A DNA stretch of 64,000 bases from Cryptomeria japonica (GCF_030272615.1 NC_081410.1:569491152-569555151), one strand, 5' to 3'. Shown: positions 11,748 to 25,384, numbered from the stretch's first letter. Made by a program: numbers and translations. Notes: generated from the sequence alone by a model not told the origin.

Positions 11748-12277
11748 TGTTGGCATATGTGCAGAGTTTGATGACATGATGATATTGTATGATTGTCATT
11801 GATGCCAATATGCTAAAGAGTGAACCGGTATGATGTAGTAAACCAAAATATGTGAAACAGTGAAAAGAACCGGTATGATGTAGTCAACTGGTATATGAGA
11901 AAAAGTGAAGTGGTATGTCTATCCAAGTGAACCAGTATGTTGGAATGTGAACCGGTATATATAATGTTTGGTATTGAGTTTTCATATGGTATGACTACCG
12001 GTTGGTAGTCTTAGCTTCAAGGTTTCCGGTTGAAGTGTTCCAAGCTTGTCTGATGAGTTAGCAATTTAATGAAGAACAGATTGCGTTGCCATGTCAGCCT
12101 TGTGCGCGTGAAAGATCTTGCATGAAGGAGATTGATCCTATCTACCTTGGGAATTTGTGAAGTCTCTGTAAATGGTCGAGAATGTGTGATGGGTTATCAG
12201 CCTCCAAGAAGCAGTGAAAAACCAACGATGGAGAACATCTTGAGATATGTTCAAGACTGTTGTATTCAATGCAAAGT
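11748..12277 (+). repeat. Truncated first LTR of array A
   Basis: It starts TGTTGGCATATGTGC right after the GCCTA duplication and matches the other A LTRs up to CAATGCAAAGT. There it jumps directly into RT codons at about 12278. The two parents share GT at the join, so a microhomology-type deletion removed the rest of the LTR, gag, protease and integrase. Confidence 0.85.
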
Positions 12278-13719
12278 CCTTGGTACCTAGACCGGAATAT
12301 AAAAATGTCATTGGCACCAAATGGGTTTTCAGAAATAAGCTGAATGAAGATGGCACAGTGGTAAGAAATAAAGCCAAACTGGTGTGTAAAGGATATGCCC
12401 AAGAAGAAGGAGAAGACTATGGAGAAAATTTTTCTCCTGTAGCCAGATTGGAAGGAGTTCATATGCATCTTGCATATGTAACATTTAAGGGATTCAAAGT
12501 ATATCATATGGATGTAAAATCTACATTCCTAAATGGAGTACTTGAAGAGGAGGTATATATAGAGAAACCTGATGGGTTTGCCGTATCAGAAGACAATGAC
12601 ATGGTGTGTAGGCTACATAAAGCCTTGTATGAACTAAAGCAGGCACCTAGAGCATGGTATGAATGCTTGCACGCCCATCTTGTGAAGATTGGATTTGAAA
12701 GAAGAAGAGAAGATAGCAATATGTACTTGAGATCAGAAGCAGATCAGATTCTAATATGTGAAGTATTTGTTGATTACATAATATTTGGTGGAGATGACAA
12801 GATGAGTCATGACTTTGCAGATGAAATGAAGAAGGAATTTGAGATGTCACTTATAGGGGAGATCAAGTTCTTTATTGGACTACAAATTCAACAAATGAAA
12901 GATGGAATCTTTATCACTCAGTCCAAGTATGTCAAAGAGGTATTGAAGACCTTTGGCATGGAAGACAGCAAACCAATTAGTATACCAATGGTGACCAGTT
13001 GTAAATTATCAAAAGAGGATAACTTAGTGTTGGTAACTGAGAAGGAATACCGATCAATGATTGGTAAGTTGCATTATGTAGTACATAGCAGACCGAACAT
13101 TGCACATGCAATGGGCATTACTTCATGGTTCCTAAAAATCCCAAGAGAATCCCACTTGGTTGCAGTCAAGCGGATTCTTAGATATCTGAAGGGAACTATT
13201 GATTATGGATTATGGTATCCATACATTAATGATTTCAACCTGAGAGTGTTTACAGATGTTGATTGGGCTGATAATGTGGACGATCAGAAGAGCACAACTG
13301 ATGGTGCATTCTTTCTTGGTGGTAGACTAGTCTCATGGATGAGTAAGAAGTAGAGTTCTATCTCTCAGTCTACAACAGAAGAAAAGTATGTTGCAGCTTT
13401 TATGAACTACACCCAGACTATCTGGATGAAGCATGTATTGAATGGCTTCAAAGTTCCTGTATCTGAACTGGTAAGTATATTTTGTGACAATACAATTGCA
13501 ATCAACATCTCCAAGAATCTGGTTTTACATGCTAGAACCAAGCACTTTGAGCTCAAGTATCATTTCTTCAGGGAAAAGGTTTAGAACAAGGAGGTTGCAT
13601 TGGAACATCTTTCCAGTCAGGAGCAGTTAGAAAACATATTCACCAAGCCTCTACCGAAGGCTACTTTTACCTATTTCAGAGGTGAATTAGGGGTGCTGCC
13701 CCTTCAAGAGGTCAACTAA
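12247..13719 (+). pseudogene. Copia A copy 1: RT-RNase H, fused to an LTR start codon
   Basis: The Copia reverse transcriptase starts near EYKNVIGTKWVFRNKLNEDG and runs through GYAQEEGEDYGE, the [13 protein letters not shown] block and YELKQAPRAWYE. The active-site motif reads FVDYIIF: the second catalytic aspartate is now tyrosine. RNase H follows (DVDWA.., then FCDNTIAINIS and ARTKHFELKYHF) and the frame ends LPLQEVN at 13719. There is one stop at 13351-13353 and another after FFREKV. The 368-codon open frame begins with an ATG inside the truncated LTR, an accident of the deletion. The stretch is otherwise the best preserved pol of the array. Confidence 0.9.
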
Positions 13720-13966
13720 AGGTGTGTGCTCCACATCAGTCCGGTCTTACATTGATATATCTTCTTTTTAGGATTTGTGTGCTGAAGGATGCTACTCCTC
13801 AGGGGGAGCAACATAGTAGAACCTAGACGTATGTGCCTTCATTTTGGCATTATTTTCAAAGGGGGAGAAGATGTGAAGTGGAGAGAAGATATCTACAGTA
13901 TTGGGAAAGAAGATGTGAAGCGGAGAGATATCTTTGTATATTTTCATCAATGCCAAAGGGGGAGAT
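13720..13966 (+). promoter_or_regulatory. 3' untranslated region with two polypurine tracts (array A)
   Basis: Between pol and LTR lie two AAAGGGGGAG tracts. The upstream one (about 13856-13867) follows TTTGGCATTATTTTCAAA. The LTR-adjacent one (13955-13966) follows CATCAATGCCAAA and would prime plus-strand DNA. Between them is an imperfect direct repeat of GAAGATGTGAAGYGGAGAGA (about 13868 and 13909). Copies 2 to 4 have the same layout. Confidence 0.7.
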
Positions 13967-15482
13967 TGTTGGCATATGTGCAGAGTTTGATGACATGATG
14001 ATATTGTATGATTGTCATTGATGTCAATATGCTAAAGAGTGAACCGGTATGATGTAGTAAACCAAAATATGTGAAAAAGTGAAAAGAACCGGTATGATGT
14101 AGTGAACCGGTATATGAGGAAAAGTGAAGCGGTATGTCTATCCAAGTGAACTGGTACACTAGAATGTGAACCGGTATATGGAATGTTTGGTATTGAGGTT
14201 TCATAAGGTATGACTACCGATTGGTAGTCTTAGCTTTAGGGTTTCCGGTTGAAGTGTTCCAAGCCTATGTGATTTAATTGATGACGTCATGTGATGAGTT
14301 AGCATTGTAATGAAAAACAGATTGTGCTGCCATGTCAGCCTTGTATGAGTGAAAAATCTTGCATGGAGGAGATTGATCCTATCTACCTCGGGGGAATGTG
14401 CAAAGTATTTGTAAACAGTAGAGAACGCTTGATGGGTTATCACCCTCCAAGAAGCGGTGAAAAATCAATGATGGAGAATGTCTTGAGATTTGTTCAAGAT
14501 TGTTCTATTCAATGCAAAGTGTTCAATGGTCAGGATTGAATTGACTAACTTTCTTAACCTAAATGTTTAGGGTTTTGGGTTTATGCTACCGACCTATCTA
14601 TTTCCTATAAGGTTGGAGTTGTGTTTCATGTTGAAGTTGTTGGAAAATGTTATGTGTGTATCTAAGAGTAGAGATACGTGATTCTTGCCAGATCAGATAA
14701 GTGAATAGATACTTGCAGAGTGTGATTGCAGAAGGAAGGAACTGAAGTGGATTTGCATTGGCATTGAGTGTTGTTACCAGATCATTGTAATACCTTTTGA
14801 TTTCTAACCACTTCAAAAGTTGGAAAAACCCTTAACAAGGTAGCTTTAACTAGCTTGTTTTAAATCCTTTAACAAGGTGACCCAAAATCATTGAGTTCTT
14901 GAAGTCCTCTAACAAGGTATCCTTCTACAAGGTTTAACCCTTAACCGGGTATTTATCCATCCCTTAACTGAGTGATCTCTAGTAGGAATGATTCCTAACA
15001 AAACCTATTGTAACAGTATTTAACCGGACCAGACTCCTAATAGAGCGGACTTCAAAAGAGTTCAAAGAACAACTTGTGGGTATTCATCCCCATCATGGTT
15101 TTTCCTAGTTGGGTTTCCACATGAAAAATATGTGTGTCATGTGTGATGCCTTTTCATGTGATGCTTTGTTATTTTCTGTCAAGTGGTAAATCATGTTCAA
15201 CTAGCAGGTTATTATATTTCTGATTGTAGAATACTAGTGTATGCGTATGGGTGAAGTGAAAATAAGATAGATTTTGTGGAAAGCTAAGTGTTACCAGTTT
15301 AGGTCCTTTACTTTCTCACTGTATTTAACCGGTAGTAATCTAGTTTAGATTGGTGTTAGTGATTGTTAGTCAAGTGCACTATCTATAGTCAAACCGGTTC
15401 AGGAAGAGTGATTTTTGTTTGTATTGATTCACCCCCCCTCTCAGTACTAGTTTGTTACTAAATGTTCATCATTTATTCATCA
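13967..15482 (+). repeat. LTR 2 of array A
   Basis: It is 1516 bases long, from TGTTGGCATATGTGC to CATTTATTCATCA. Inside are TTGTCATTGATGTCAA (near 14013), a run of TTAACAAGGT-type repeats (14828-15010), the R-block (15075-15130) and the C-rich box (15426-15446). It is preceded by a polypurine tract and followed by a mutated GCCTA copy (GTCTA). Confidence 0.9.
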
Positions 15483-15549
15483 GTCTAGAGCTCATTTCTC
15501 AAAATTAGAAGGCCGAGAAAGATACAACCCTCAAGGAAGGCTCACTACC
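15483..15549 (+). repeat. Captured LTR B flank, copy 1
   Basis: This 67-base segment is GTCTAGAGCTCATTTCTC... to GGCTCACTACC, the sequence of LTR B immediately right of the insertion site (compare 39192-39258). It lies between an A LTR and A gag, where a primer-binding site should be. Its presence inside the array shows that the duplication included host-side DNA. Confidence 0.85.
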
Positions 15550-15591
15550 AAAGAAGCAAGTACCAGTTGTGAACCAACAAAAAGGAGAGAA

Positions 15592-18500
15592 ATGGATGAT
15601 GAGGAGATCCTGATGGAATTTGAAGCTCTTCTTGCTAAGAGAATTCCTAAGGGAACCGGTAAATATAGAGGTAAGCTTCCTTTGAAATGCTTTTCTTGTG
15701 ACCAGATAGGGCACATTGCTGTAAACTACCCTAATGGTGAAAACAAGAAAAAACCAGAGAGGTTCAAGAAGTTCAAAGGAGGAAACTGAAGAAACTATTT
15801 TGTAGTAGTATGTGAAGGTGTCATTAATGAAGAATCTGAAGATGAAGAAAGTGAAGATATTGTGTTTGTGGTAGTCAAGGAAGATGTGTCAGACAAGAAG
15901 GCTCTTGTCTCCCACTTTGATAATTCCAATGAGTGGATCATTGATAGTGGGTGTTCTCACCATATGACTATTGACCGGAGTAAGTTTCTATCTCTGGAAG
16001 AGTATGATGGTGGTGTGGTTCATTTTGGCAATGATGCACCATGTATGGTAAAAGGAAGAGGGTCTATCTCTCTAAATGGAAAAAGAAATGCTGATAATGT
16101 GTATTGGGTAGAGGGTCTCAGACACAACCTTTTGAGTTTTGCTCACCTGAATGACAATGGACTCACTCTAGAATTCAAAAAGGGAGTGTGCAAAATCAAT
16201 GGAAAGAATGGTGAACTGATGGCCACCAGTATAAAGACCAAAGGAAACCTATTTCAGCTGAATGCAAATATCAGTACATGTCTTATGGCTAGGTTTGATG
16301 ATAGCTGGATATGGCATAGGAGACTCTGCCATGTAAATTTTGATAACATAGTGAAGGCTAGTAAGATCAGGGCAGTTAGAGGATTGCCTGTGCTGAGCAA
16401 ACTAGAAAACCCTTTATGCAGAGTGTCAATTGGGGAAAATGTCTTCCTCAACCTTCAAAGGTAAATCTTTCATTGCAGACAATTTACTTGATCTTGTGCA
16501 TACTTATTTGTGTGGTCTTATGAAAACTAAGAGTGTGTAGGGAGATAGGTATTTTATGATTCTTACTGATGATTGCTCAAGAATGATGTGGGTCACATTC
16601 TTGAAGGACAAGTCTGAAGCCTTTGGAAAGTTCAAAGCCTTCAGAGCACTAGTAGAAAGAGAAAGTGGTAAGAGAATCAAATGCATTATAATTGATCAAG
16701 GTGGAGAATTCACTTCTGATGAATTCAACAAATACTGTGAAGAGAATGGCATCAAGAGGCAACTGTCTACCCCCTGGACTCCATAGCAGAATGGCCTAGC
16801 AAAGAGGAACAATCAAACTATGGTTGAAGCAGCTAGAAATATGTTGATCCAAAGGAAGGTTACTCACACCTTTTGGAGAGAAGCGGTGAGCACTGCAGTC
16901 TACACAATGAACCGGGTACTCATTAAAAAGGGTAAGGATAAAACAACTTAAGAGTATTGGACTGGTAAGACACCAGTGGTAAGCTACTTTAGAGTGTTTG
17001 GTAGAAAATGTTATAACAAGAGGAGTGAACATCAGAGCAAGTTTGATGCTAAATGTGATGAGGGAATATTCCTAGGGTATTCCACAAGGAGTAAAGCCCT
17101 CAAGTGTTTCAACAGTAGGAGTCAGAGAATTGTTGAAAGCATTAATGTTAGAGTTGATGAAACCTCTGAGAAACCTGAGGAAACTTGCAGTGACCAACTA
17201 GGAGATGAACCGGTAGTAACATTCTAGGAACCGGTTGCAAAACAACCCAGTACCGGTAATTGTGTTCCTACACGAGTAGATGCTGATGCTGATGAAGATG
17301 AGGATGATGAAGAAAAGAAAGAGGAATCTGTCAAGATCATCACTAGGTATGTCAAGCGAAATCATGATCCAAGGTAGATCATAGGAGATAAGGATGCAGG
17401 AATTCTTACAAGAAGAAAGCTCAGATAAAATTCTTGTATGATCTCTGAATTTGAGCCGAAATCATTTAAAGAGGCACATAAAGATGAAGACTAGATCAAG
17501 GTAATGGAAGAGGAACTTGACTAGATAGAAAAGAATGGTACATGGTCCTTGGTACCCAGACTAGAATATAAAAATGTCATTGGCACCAAATGGGTTTTAA
17601 GAAATAAGCTGAATGAAGATGGCATAGTGGTAAGAAATAAAGCTAGACTCATGTGTAAAGGATATGCCCAAGAGGAAGGAGAAGACTATGGATAAACCTT
17701 TGCTCCTATAGCCAGATTGGAAGGAGTTTGTATGCTTCTTGCATATGTAGAATTTAAGGGATTCAAAGTATATCATATGGATGTAAAATCTGCATTCCTA
17801 AATGGAGTACTTGAGGAGGATGTATATATAGAGCAACCATATGGGTTTTCCCTATCAAAAGACAGTCACATGGTGTGTAGGCTACATAAAGCCTTGTATG
17901 GACTAAAGCAAGCACCTAGAGCATGGTATGAATTCTTGCACGCCCATCTTATGAAGATTGGATTTGAAAGAACAAGTGAAGATAGCAATATGTACTTGAA
18001 ATCAGAAGGAGATCAAATTATGATATGTGAAGTATTTGTTGATGACATAATCTTTGGTGGAGATGACAAAATGAGTCATGACTTTGTAGATGAAATGAAG
18101 AAGTTATTTGAGATGTCACTCATAGGGGAGATCAAGTTCTTCATTGGACTACAGATTCAACAAATGAAAGATGGAATCTTCATCACTCAGTCCAAGTATG
18201 TCAAAGAGGTATTGAAGACCTTTGGCATGGAAGACAACAAACCGGTTAGTACACCAATGGTGTACAGTTGTAAATTATCAAAAGAGGATAAATTATTTTT
18301 GGTAAAGTAGAAGGAATACGGATCAATGATTGGTAAGTTGCATTATGTAGTACATAGTAGACCGGACATTGCACATGCAGTGGGCATTACTGCATGGTTC
18401 CTGAAAGTCCCAAGAGAATCCCACTTGGTTGCAGTCAAGCGGATTCTTAGATATTTGAAGGGAACTATTGATTATGGATTATGCTATCCATACAGTAATG

Positions 18501-18988
18501 ATTTCAACCTGAGAGTGTTTACAGATGTTGATTGGGCTAGTAATGTGGATGATCAGAAGAGCACAACTGATGGTGCATTCTTTCTTAGTGGTAGACTAGT
18601 CTCATGGATGAATGAAAAGAAGAGTTGTATCTCTCAGTTTATAGCAGAAGAAAAGTATGTTGCAACTTTTATGAACTCCACCCAAACTATTTGGATGAAG
18701 CGTGTATTGAATGGCTTCAAAGTTACTATATCTGATCCGGTAAGTATATTTTGTGACAATACAAGTGCAATCAACATGTCCAAGAATCCGGTTTTACATG
18801 CTAGAACCAAGCACTTCGAGCTCAAGTATCATTTATTGAGGGAAAAGGTTCAGAACAAGGAGTTTGCATTGGAACATGTTTCCAGTCAAGAACACTTAGC
18901 AGATATATTCACCAAGCCTCTACTGAAGGCTACTTTTACCTATTTGAGAGGGGAATTAGGGGTGCTGCCCCTTCAAGAGGTCAACTAA
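15592..18988 (+). pseudogene. Copia A copy 2: partial gag, protease, integrase, RT, RNase H
   Basis: The end of gag (MDDEEILMEFEALLAKR) leads to a zinc knuckle whose last ligand is lost (CFSC....HIAVNY). The protease WIIDSGCSHHMT is intact, as are the pre-integrase motif WHRRLCHVNFDN and the integrase core with LTDD and DQGGEFTS. RT has an intact FVDDIIFGGDD. RNase H has DVDWA, FCDNTSAINMS and the C-terminal LPLQEVN. A two-base loss near 16420 shifts the frame. Stops occur at 15787, 16538-16540, 16784-16786, near 17226, 17376 and 17492, 17522, 17694 and 18308. It lacks the gag N-terminus and primer site. Confidence 0.9.
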
Positions 18989-19235
18989 AGGTGTGTGCTC
19001 TACATCAGTCGGGTCTTACATTGGTATATCTTTTTTTCAGGATTGGTGTGTTGAAGGATGCTATTCCTCGGGGGGAGGATCATAGTACAACATAGATGTA
19101 TATGCCTCCTCTTTGGCATTTTTGTTGAAGGGGGATAAGATGTGAAGTGGAGAGGAGATATCTACAGTATTGGGAAAGAAGATGTGAAGCGGAGAGATAT
19201 CTTTGTATATTGCCATCAATGCCTAAGGGGGAGAT

Positions 19236-20688
19236 TGTTGACATATGTGCAGAGTTTGATGACATGATGATATTGTATGATTGTCATTGATGTCAATGTG
19301 CTGAAGAGTGAACCGGTATGATGTAGTAAACCGAAACATGTGAAAAAGTGAAAAGAACCAGTATGATGTTGTGAACCAGTATATGGAATGTTTAGTATTG
19401 AGGTTTCATATCGTATGACTACCGGTTGGTAGTCTTATCTTCAGGGTTTCTGGTTGAAGTGTTCCAAGCCTGTGTGATTCAACCGATGATGTCGTGTGAT
19501 GAGTTAGCATTTTAATGAAGAACAAATTGTGTTTCCATGTCAGCCTTGTGCGCATGAAAGATCTTGCATGAACAAGATTGATCCTATCTATCTCGGGAAT
19601 GTGTGAAGTCTCTGTAAATGGTGGAGAATGCGTGATGGGTTATTAGCCTCCAAGAAGTGGTGAAAAACTAATTATGGAGAACATCTTTAGATCTTTTCAA
19701 GACTGTTGTATTCAATGCAAAGTATTCAATGGTCAGGATCGAACTGACTGAATTGCTTAACCTAAATGTTTAGGGTTTAGGGTTTATGCTACCCACCTAT
19801 CTATTTCCTATAAGGTCGATGTTGTGTTTCATGTTGAAGTTGTTGGAAAATGTTGTGTGTGTATCTAAGAGCAGAGATACGTGATTCTTGCCAGACCAGA
19901 CAAGTGAATAGATACCTGCAGAGTGTGTTTATAGAAGGAAGGAACTGAAGCGAATCTGCATTGGCATTGAGTGTTATTTCCAGATCATTGTAATACCTTT
20001 TTATCTCTAACCACTTCAACAGTTGGAAAATCCCTTAACAGGGTAGCTTTAACCAGCTTGTTTTAAATCCTTTAACAAAGTGACTCAAAATCATTGAGTT
20101 CTTGAAATCCTCTAACAAGGTAACCTTTGATAGGGTTTAACCCTTAACCGAGTATTTAGCCATCCCTTAACTGGGTGATCCCTAGCAGGATCTATTCCTA
20201 AAAGAACCTATTGTAACAGTATTTAACCAGACCAAGCTCCAAACAGAGCAAACTTCATAAGAGTTCAAAGAACAACTTGTGGGTATTCATCCCCACTGTG
20301 GTTTTTCCTAGTTGGGTTTCCACATGAAAAATATGTGTGTCATGTGTGATGCCTTTTCATGTGATGCTTTGTTATTTTCTGTCAAGTGGTAAATCATGTT
20401 GAACTAGTAGGTTATTATATTTCTGATTGTAGAATACCAGTGTATGCATATGGGTGAAGTGAAAATAAGATGTTAGGTTGTGTGGAAAGCTAAGTGTTAC
20501 TAGTTTAGGTCCTTCACAGTCTCACTGTATTTAACCGGTAGTAATCTAGTTTAGACCAGTGTCAGTGATTTCCAGTCAAGTGCACTGTCTGTAGTCAAAC
20601 CAAATCAGGAAGAGTGATTTTTGTTTGTATTGATTCACCCCCCCTCTCAGTACTGGTTTGTTACTAACTATTCATCATTTATTCATCA
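19236..20688 (+). repeat. LTR 3 of array A
   Basis: 1453 bases, from TGTTGACATATGTGC to TTTATTCATCA. The polypurine tract before it is slightly mutated (CTAAGGGGGAGAT). It holds the same internal landmarks as the other A LTRs, with a small deletion in the ACCGGT-rich U3. It is followed by an exact GCCTA. Confidence 0.9.
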
Positions 20689-20755
20689 GCCTAGAGCTCA
20701 TTTCTCAAAATAAGAAGGCCCAGAAAGATACAACCCTCAGGGAAGGCTCACTACC
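20689..20755 (+). repeat. Captured LTR B flank, copy 2
   Basis: The same 67 bases as 15483-15549 start GCCTAGAGCTC and end GGCTCACTACC, again joined to AAAGAAGCAAG of gag. The join is identical to copy 1. Confidence 0.85.
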
Positions 20756-23700
20756 AAAGAAGCAAGTACCATTTGTGAACTAAGAAAAAGCAGAGAAATG
20801 GATGATAAGGAGATCCTGATGGAATTTAAAGCTCTTCTTGCCAAGAGACTTCCTAAGGGAGCTGGTAAATATAGAGGCAAACTTCCTTTGAAACACTTTT
20901 CTTGTAACTGGATAGAACACATTGCAATAAACTGCCCTAATGATGAAAACAAGGACAAACCAAAGAGGTTCAAGAAGTTAAAAGGAGGAATCTGGAGAAA
21001 CTATTTTGTAGCAGTTGATGAAGGTGTCACTGATGAAGAATCAGAAGATGAAGAAAGTGAAGATATTGTGTTTGTGGCAGTCAAGGAAGATGTGTCAGAC
21101 AAGAAGGCTCTTGTCTCCCACTTTGATAATTCTAATGAGTGGATCATTGACAGTGGGTGTTCTCACCATGTGACTATTGACAAAAGTAAGTTTCTATCTC
21201 TAGAAGAGTATGATGGTGGTGTGGTTCATTTTGGCAATGATGCACTATGTATGGTAAAAGGAAGCAGGTCTATCTCTCTAAAAGGAAAAAGCAGTGCTGA
21301 TAATGTGTATTGGGTAGAGGGTCTCAAACACAACCTTTTGAGTGTTGCTTAGCTGAATGACAATGGACTCTACAAAATTCAAAAAGGGATTGTGAAAAAT
21401 CAAAGGATAGAATGGTGAACTAATGGCCACTAGTATGCAGACCAAAGGAGACCTATTTCAGCTGAATGCAAATATCAGTACATGTCTTATGGCTAAGTTT
21501 GAGGATAGCTGGATATGGCATAGGAGACTCTGCCATGTAAATTTTGATAACATAGTGAAGGCTAGTAAGATCACACAAGCTAGAGGATTGCCTATGCTGA
21601 GCAAACCGGAAAACCCTTTATGTAGAGTTTCAACTGGGGAAAATGTCTTCCTCAACCTTCAAAGGTAAATCTTTCACTACAGACAATTTACTTGATCTTG
21701 TGCATACTAATTTGTGTGGTCCTATGAAAACTAGGAGTGTCTAGGGAGATAGGTATTTTATGATTCTTACTGATGATTGTTCAAGAATGACGTGGGTCAC
21801 ATTCTTGAAGGACAAGTGTAAAGCATTTGGAAAGTTCAAAGCCTTCAAAGCACTAGTAGAAAGAGAAAGTGGTAAGAGAATCAAATGCCTTAAACTAATC
21901 TAGGTGGAGCATTCACTTCCAATGTATTCAACAAATACTGTGAAGAGAATGGCATCAAGAGGAAACTGTCTACCCCCTGGACTCCATAGAAGAATGGCCT
22001 AGCAGAGAGGAACAACCAAACTGTGGTTGAAGCAGCTAGAACTATGTTGATCCAAGGGAAGGTTGCTCACACTTTTTGGAGAGAAGCAGTGAGCACTGCA
22101 CTCTACACAATGAACCAGGTACTCATCAAAAAGGGTAAGGATAAAACACCTTATCAGTATTGGACTGGTAAGACACCAGTGGTAAGCTACTTTAGAGTGT
22201 TTGGTAGAAAATGTTATATCAAGAGGAGTGAACATCAGAGCAAGTTTGATGCTAAATGTGATGAGGGAATATTCCTAGGGTATTCGACCAAGAGTAAAGC
22301 TCTCAAGTGTTTCAATAGTAGGACTCAGATAATTATTGAAAGCATCAATGTTATAGTTGATGAAACCTCTGAGAAACCTGAGGAAACTGGCAGTGACCAA
22401 GTAGGAGATGAACTGGTAGTAACATTCTGGGAACTAGTTGCAAAACAACCCAGTACTAGTAAATGTGTTCCTACACCAGTAGATGCTGATGCTGATGAAG
22501 ATGAGGATGATGAAGAAAAGAAAGAGGAATCTATCAAGATCTTCCCTAGGTATGTCAAGCTGAATCATGATGCAAGGCAGATCATAGGAGATAAGGATGC
22601 AGGAATTCTAACAAGAAGAAAGGTCAAATGAAATTCTTGTATGATCTCTAAATTTGAACCGAAATCATTTAAAGGGGAACATAAAGATGAAGACTAGATC
22701 AAGGTAATGGAAGAGGAACTTGACTAGATAGAAAAGAATGGTACATGGTCCTTGGTACCCAGACCAGAATATAAAAATGTCATTGGGACCAAATGGGTTT
22801 TCAGAAATAAGCTGAATGAAGATGGCACAGTGGTGAGAAATAAAGCTAGACTGGTGTGCAAAGGATATGCCCAAGAAGAAGGAGAAGACTATGGAGAAAC
22901 CTTTGCTCTTGTAGCTAGATTGGAAGGAGATTGTATGCTTCTTGCATATGCAGCATTTAAGGGATTTAAAGTATATCATATGGATGTAAAATCTGCATTC
23001 CTAAATGGAGTACTTGAAGATGAGGTATATATAGAGGAACCAGATGGGTTTGCCCTATCAGAAGATAGTGACACGGTGTGTAGGCTACATAAAGCCTTGT
23101 ATGGACTAAAGCAAGCACCTAGAGCATGGTATGAATGCTTGCATGCCCATCTGGTGAATATTGGATTTGAAAGAACAAGTGAAGATAGCAATATGTACTT
23201 GAAATTAGAAGGAGATTAGATTCTGATATGTGAAGTATTTGTTGATGACATAATGTTTGGTGGAGATGAGAAGATGAGTCATGACTTTGCACATGAAATG
23301 AAGAAGGAATTTGAGATGTCACTCATAGGGGAGATCAAGTTCTTCATTGGACTACAGATTCAACAAATGAAAGATGGAATCTTTATCATTCAGTCCAAGT
23401 ATGTCAAAGAGGTATTGAAGACCTTTGGCATGGAAGATAGCAAACCGGTTAGTACACCAATGTTGTATAGTTGTAAATTATCAAAAGAGGATAACTTAGT
23501 GTCGGTAAATGAGAAGGAATATCGATCAATGATTGGTAAGTTGCATTATGTAGTACATAGCAGACCAAACATTTCACATGTAGTGGGTATTACTGCATGG
23601 TTCCTGAAAATCCCAAGAGTATCCCACTTGGTTGCAATCAAGCAGATTCTTACATATCTGAAGTGAACTATTGATTATGGATTATGGTATCCATACAGTA

Positions 23701-23829
23701 ATGATTTCAACCTGAGAGTGTTTATAGATGTTGATTGGGCTGGTAATGTGGATGATTGAAAGAGCACAACCGATGGTGCATTCTTTCTTTGTGGTAGACT
23801 AGTCTCATGGATGAGTGAAAAGAAGAGTT

Positions 23830-25021
23830 TGTTAGGCCCAATATGGAAAGTTAATGTACTAAGAGGGGAGGGTTGAATTAGTACTTCAAAACCTTTTATC
23901 AACAATAACTTTACTGTTATGCATAAATTAAAAACTGCTACAACATAACATAAAGCTAAAATAATTAAATAACAATCATACATGATTCACTCCATAACAC
24001 ATATATTTTGGTTACGTAGAAACTATTGGTTAGAGATAAAAACTGTGGTGGGGATGGCACTGAAAACTTCACTACTTTAATAATAGAGAGTGCTTGGTTA
24101 GAGCTACATGTTCAGCTATTTATGATAGCTTACCCTATTAGGAGTATTAAGATCTGTTAGATCTACCTTGCTAAAGGATTTTACAACACTTAAACTAAAT
24201 GTTGCACCTGGTTAGAGGCTTTACAATTTATAGACTTGGTTAGAGTCTTTTACCCTGTTAAAGGTTTCTCTTACAACTTCAAAATATTTCAATAAAATCT
24301 TTACAAATATCTGCAACTTTACATCTGGAATGTTATAGCAGATTCTATGTGCTCAAAATAAGATTACCTTGCTTATAGCATACCTCGGTAACCCATAAAG
24401 TAACTCGATAAACCCTTCTGTTTACTCTGTTCTTTGATTGTTCTCTAAAATCCTTCTCGGTGACCTCTGTGTCTTTGTAACAGTCATAACACTTAGTGCT
24501 TTCTTATGTATCATACATGTCTTGCTTCATAAACCTCTGTATATCTCTGTCTATCACCCTTTTATCCTTAATCCATGCTGTATAAATAGATCTCTTATGT
24601 CGGTGATCTAATTCATTGCTTCGATCTTACAAACATGATTTATCAAATGAATAACTATATAAAATATTTCATTGGTTAGATGACCTCAAAATCATACACA
24701 ATCTTTAAGTGCAATTTCCAATGTGATAACGGTTCTATGTTCCTTGATCTTGTAGAACGTTTTCCCATGTGTGTCTAGATTGAATGAATCTAGCAACACA
24801 TTTCACTCGGTGTATATCAACTCGGTGTATCATTATTTCTACTTGGTAGTCATGGAATGATACTCGGTAGACAACTTGGTGTATACTAGGTTCTGTGACT
24901 ACCTTCTTCTATAACCGACTGTTTTGTGCATACCGACTAAATACTTCGGTAGTAGTAACCAACTAGAGTATGTAGAATGACTTTGGATGTAAAACTAATG
25001 GTAACTTGATAAGTAGTAACA
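23830..25021 (-). repeat. 3' LTR of element C
   Basis: 1192 bases. It keeps the C-rich box (GGGTTGAATTAGTAC, plus-strand view, near 23870) that the 5' LTR has lost. A run of CTTGGTTAGAG-type repeats lies at about 24090-24270. ACTAATGG near the U3 end is complementary to a segment beyond the polypurine tract. Confidence 0.9.
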
Positions 25022-25033
25022 ATCTCCCCTTTT
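25022..25033 (-). other. Polypurine tract of element C, inside an inverted repeat
   Basis: The minus strand reads AAAAGGGGAGAT directly before the 3' LTR. AACTAATG (24993-25000) and CATTAGTT (25036-25043) are exact complements flanking it with a 35-base loop. A second tract, AAAAAGGGGGAG, lies at about 25356-25370. Confidence 0.75.
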
Positions 25034-25384
25034 GACATTAGTTGAGATGTTTGACAAAACTACTTTCAAAGTCATAACTCAAAAAATCTATATACTTACA
25101 AATTTTGACTAAAGAAACAGTCTATAGATTAGTCAATGAAATAGTATATTCAGATATACTACCCTTATCAATATACTGTACAAAACTCTGATTTTGCATG
25201 CTCGGTGATCAATGTTCTATGATAATTGCTCGGTTCACTGCTCTGTTTTCTGTTCCCTGTCAAAATTGACTCTGCATTTGAATGAATACTCTGTTTTGCT
25301 CAATATATACTCCCCCTATATACTACATTCCCCTGTATACTTTGATATGATACTCACTCCCCCTTTTTGACAAACATCAAAAAC

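Noticed and set aside
12138-12719. Minus-strand frames opposite the RT of copy 1
   Set aside because: They are antisense shadows of the Copia RT codons. The same shadows appear opposite copies 3 and 4.
14828-15010. Regularly spaced short repeats that could suggest a CRISPR-like array
   Set aside because: Spacing is irregular, units are degenerate, there is no cas gene, and the setting is a plant LTR.
15426-15446. Runs of seven or more C (or G) as possible sequencing artefacts
   Set aside because: The box occurs at the same place in nearly every LTR in the window in both orientations, so it is a real family feature; only its exact run length is doubtful.
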